Shown here: piece after piece, positions 63,798 through 64,000 of the stretch
How the letters are laid out: every line of letters starts with the position of its first letter
Position numbering within the stretch: position 1 is the first letter of the stretch
DNA from: Fontibacterium subtropicum
GTDB lineage: Bacteria; Pseudomonadota; Alphaproteobacteria; Pelagibacterales; Pelagibacteraceae
Direction of reading: 5' to 3'
NCBI GenBank assembly: GCA_965235415.1
Contig: CBDDXD010000001.1
Span: 372,001 to 436,000 of the forward strand
Length of the DNA stretch: 64,000 nt
Translations under genes and position numbers: made by a program
The notes under the pieces: generated by a model
What the model was told of the DNA's origin: nothing
The model's input: only the letters and a program-made list of their open reading frames with translations
Databases searched by the model: none

Positions 63798-64000
63798 TTG
63801 AATAAAAAAATAGAAATTTTAGGTGATAAGATTGCAGACGCCAGATTTAAAAGAAAATTTTTACCTAAAATTTCAAAATCTTTAATAAGCAATCCTAATG
63901 TCGCAACACAAATCTGCAGACATGCTGAAATGGAATTATTATGGAATCCCATTGGTTTTAAAGCAGGAGCCACAAATAAAAGTATGTGGAAAAAACTAAA
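63798..64000 (+). CDS. Start of an unidentified gene, cut by window end
   Basis: An open frame begins with TTG directly after the dctM stop and runs to the window end (67 codons). It reads NKKIEILGDKIADARFKRKF at the start and later ATQICRHAEMELLWNPIGFK. The opening is polar and soluble, with no signal peptide. Its tight coupling to dctM suggests an enzyme acting on the TRAP substrate. Not recognised. Confidence 0.55.
   Translation, partial: MNKKIEILGDKIADARFKRKFLPKISKSLISNPNVATQICRHAEMELLWNPIGFKAGATNKSMWKKL

Overview
The window comes from a very AT-rich, gene-dense alphaproteobacterial chromosome, best explained as the SAR11 clade (Pelagibacterales). The reasons are very low GC by eye, short intergenic spaces, abundant A/T-ending codons, short-form HisG with HisZ, an alphaproteobacterial murA-DUF2948-hisD-infA-maf cluster, and periplasmic-binding-protein transport (tripartite tricarboxylate and TRAP systems). 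The assignment is inferred from gene content; no database search was possible.

Layout. 1-9.6 kb: end of groL with a strong terminator, then a minus-strand block of hisG-hisZ-hisS, tRNA-His, tRNA-Phe, maf-infA-hisD-DUF2948-murA-dcd, two small basic proteins and a cold-shock protein. 9.8-15.7 kb: tRNA-Thr, then pyruvate dehydrogenase aceE (with an extra N-terminal lipoyl domain) and aceF (two lipoyl domains, the second without its lipoylation lysine), then a beta-lactamase-fold hydrolase. 15.7-19.2 kb: a graveyard of four broken surface-glycan genes (FkbM methyltransferase, GT17, GT9, GT2), unusual for a streamlined genome.

19.2-25.2 kb: a roughly 5.9-kb integrated element at a tRNA-Ser(GGA) gene that lies directly behind lepA. 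It is bounded by 73-bp perfect direct repeats of the tRNA 5' half. It carries a tyrosine integrase, a primase-polymerase/RepA-type helicase, putative origin repeats, paired 22-bp arm-type sites, a decayed helix-turn-helix gene, and membrane cargo (a 25-aa peptide, a 108-aa protein and a putative Na+/H+ antiporter). No capsid, terminase or conjugation genes are visible. It resembles a phage-satellite-like or tycheposon-like cargo element, and it is the strongest candidate for an undescribed system here.

25.2-33.6 kb: the classic thrS-infC-rpmI-rplT-pheS-pheT-lepA translation block on the minus strand. infC starts with AUU, and pheT is split by a one-base frameshift. 33.6-42.4 kb: a GT4 glycosyltransferase, an alpha/beta hydrolase, an NAD-dependent epimerase, and gltB-gltD (glutamate synthase). 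42.6-47.5 kb: uppP, an NDUFA9-like dehydrogenase, then rnd-kdsD-lptC-lptB (lipopolysaccharide), with no separate lptA between lptC and lptB. 47.5-53.5 kb: small membrane protein, an ArfA-like mini-ORF, nuclease, MmgE/PrpD, DUF192, MazG-like, HIT, rlmJ and mgtE. 53.5-56.5 kb: tctA-tctB-tctC. 56.6-60.7 kb: DMT transporter, yajQ, a secreted His-rich protein, rhodanese and a succinate-semialdehyde-type dehydrogenase. 60.9-64 kb: TRAP transporter dctP-dctQ-dctM with a Shine-Dalgarno-masking hairpin between dctP and dctQ, and the start of a further gene cut by the window end.

Together the intact genes cover histidine synthesis, translation, carbon entry through pyruvate dehydrogenase, ammonia assimilation, envelope biogenesis and carboxylate uptake. 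The accessory material is confined to 15.7-25.2 kb.
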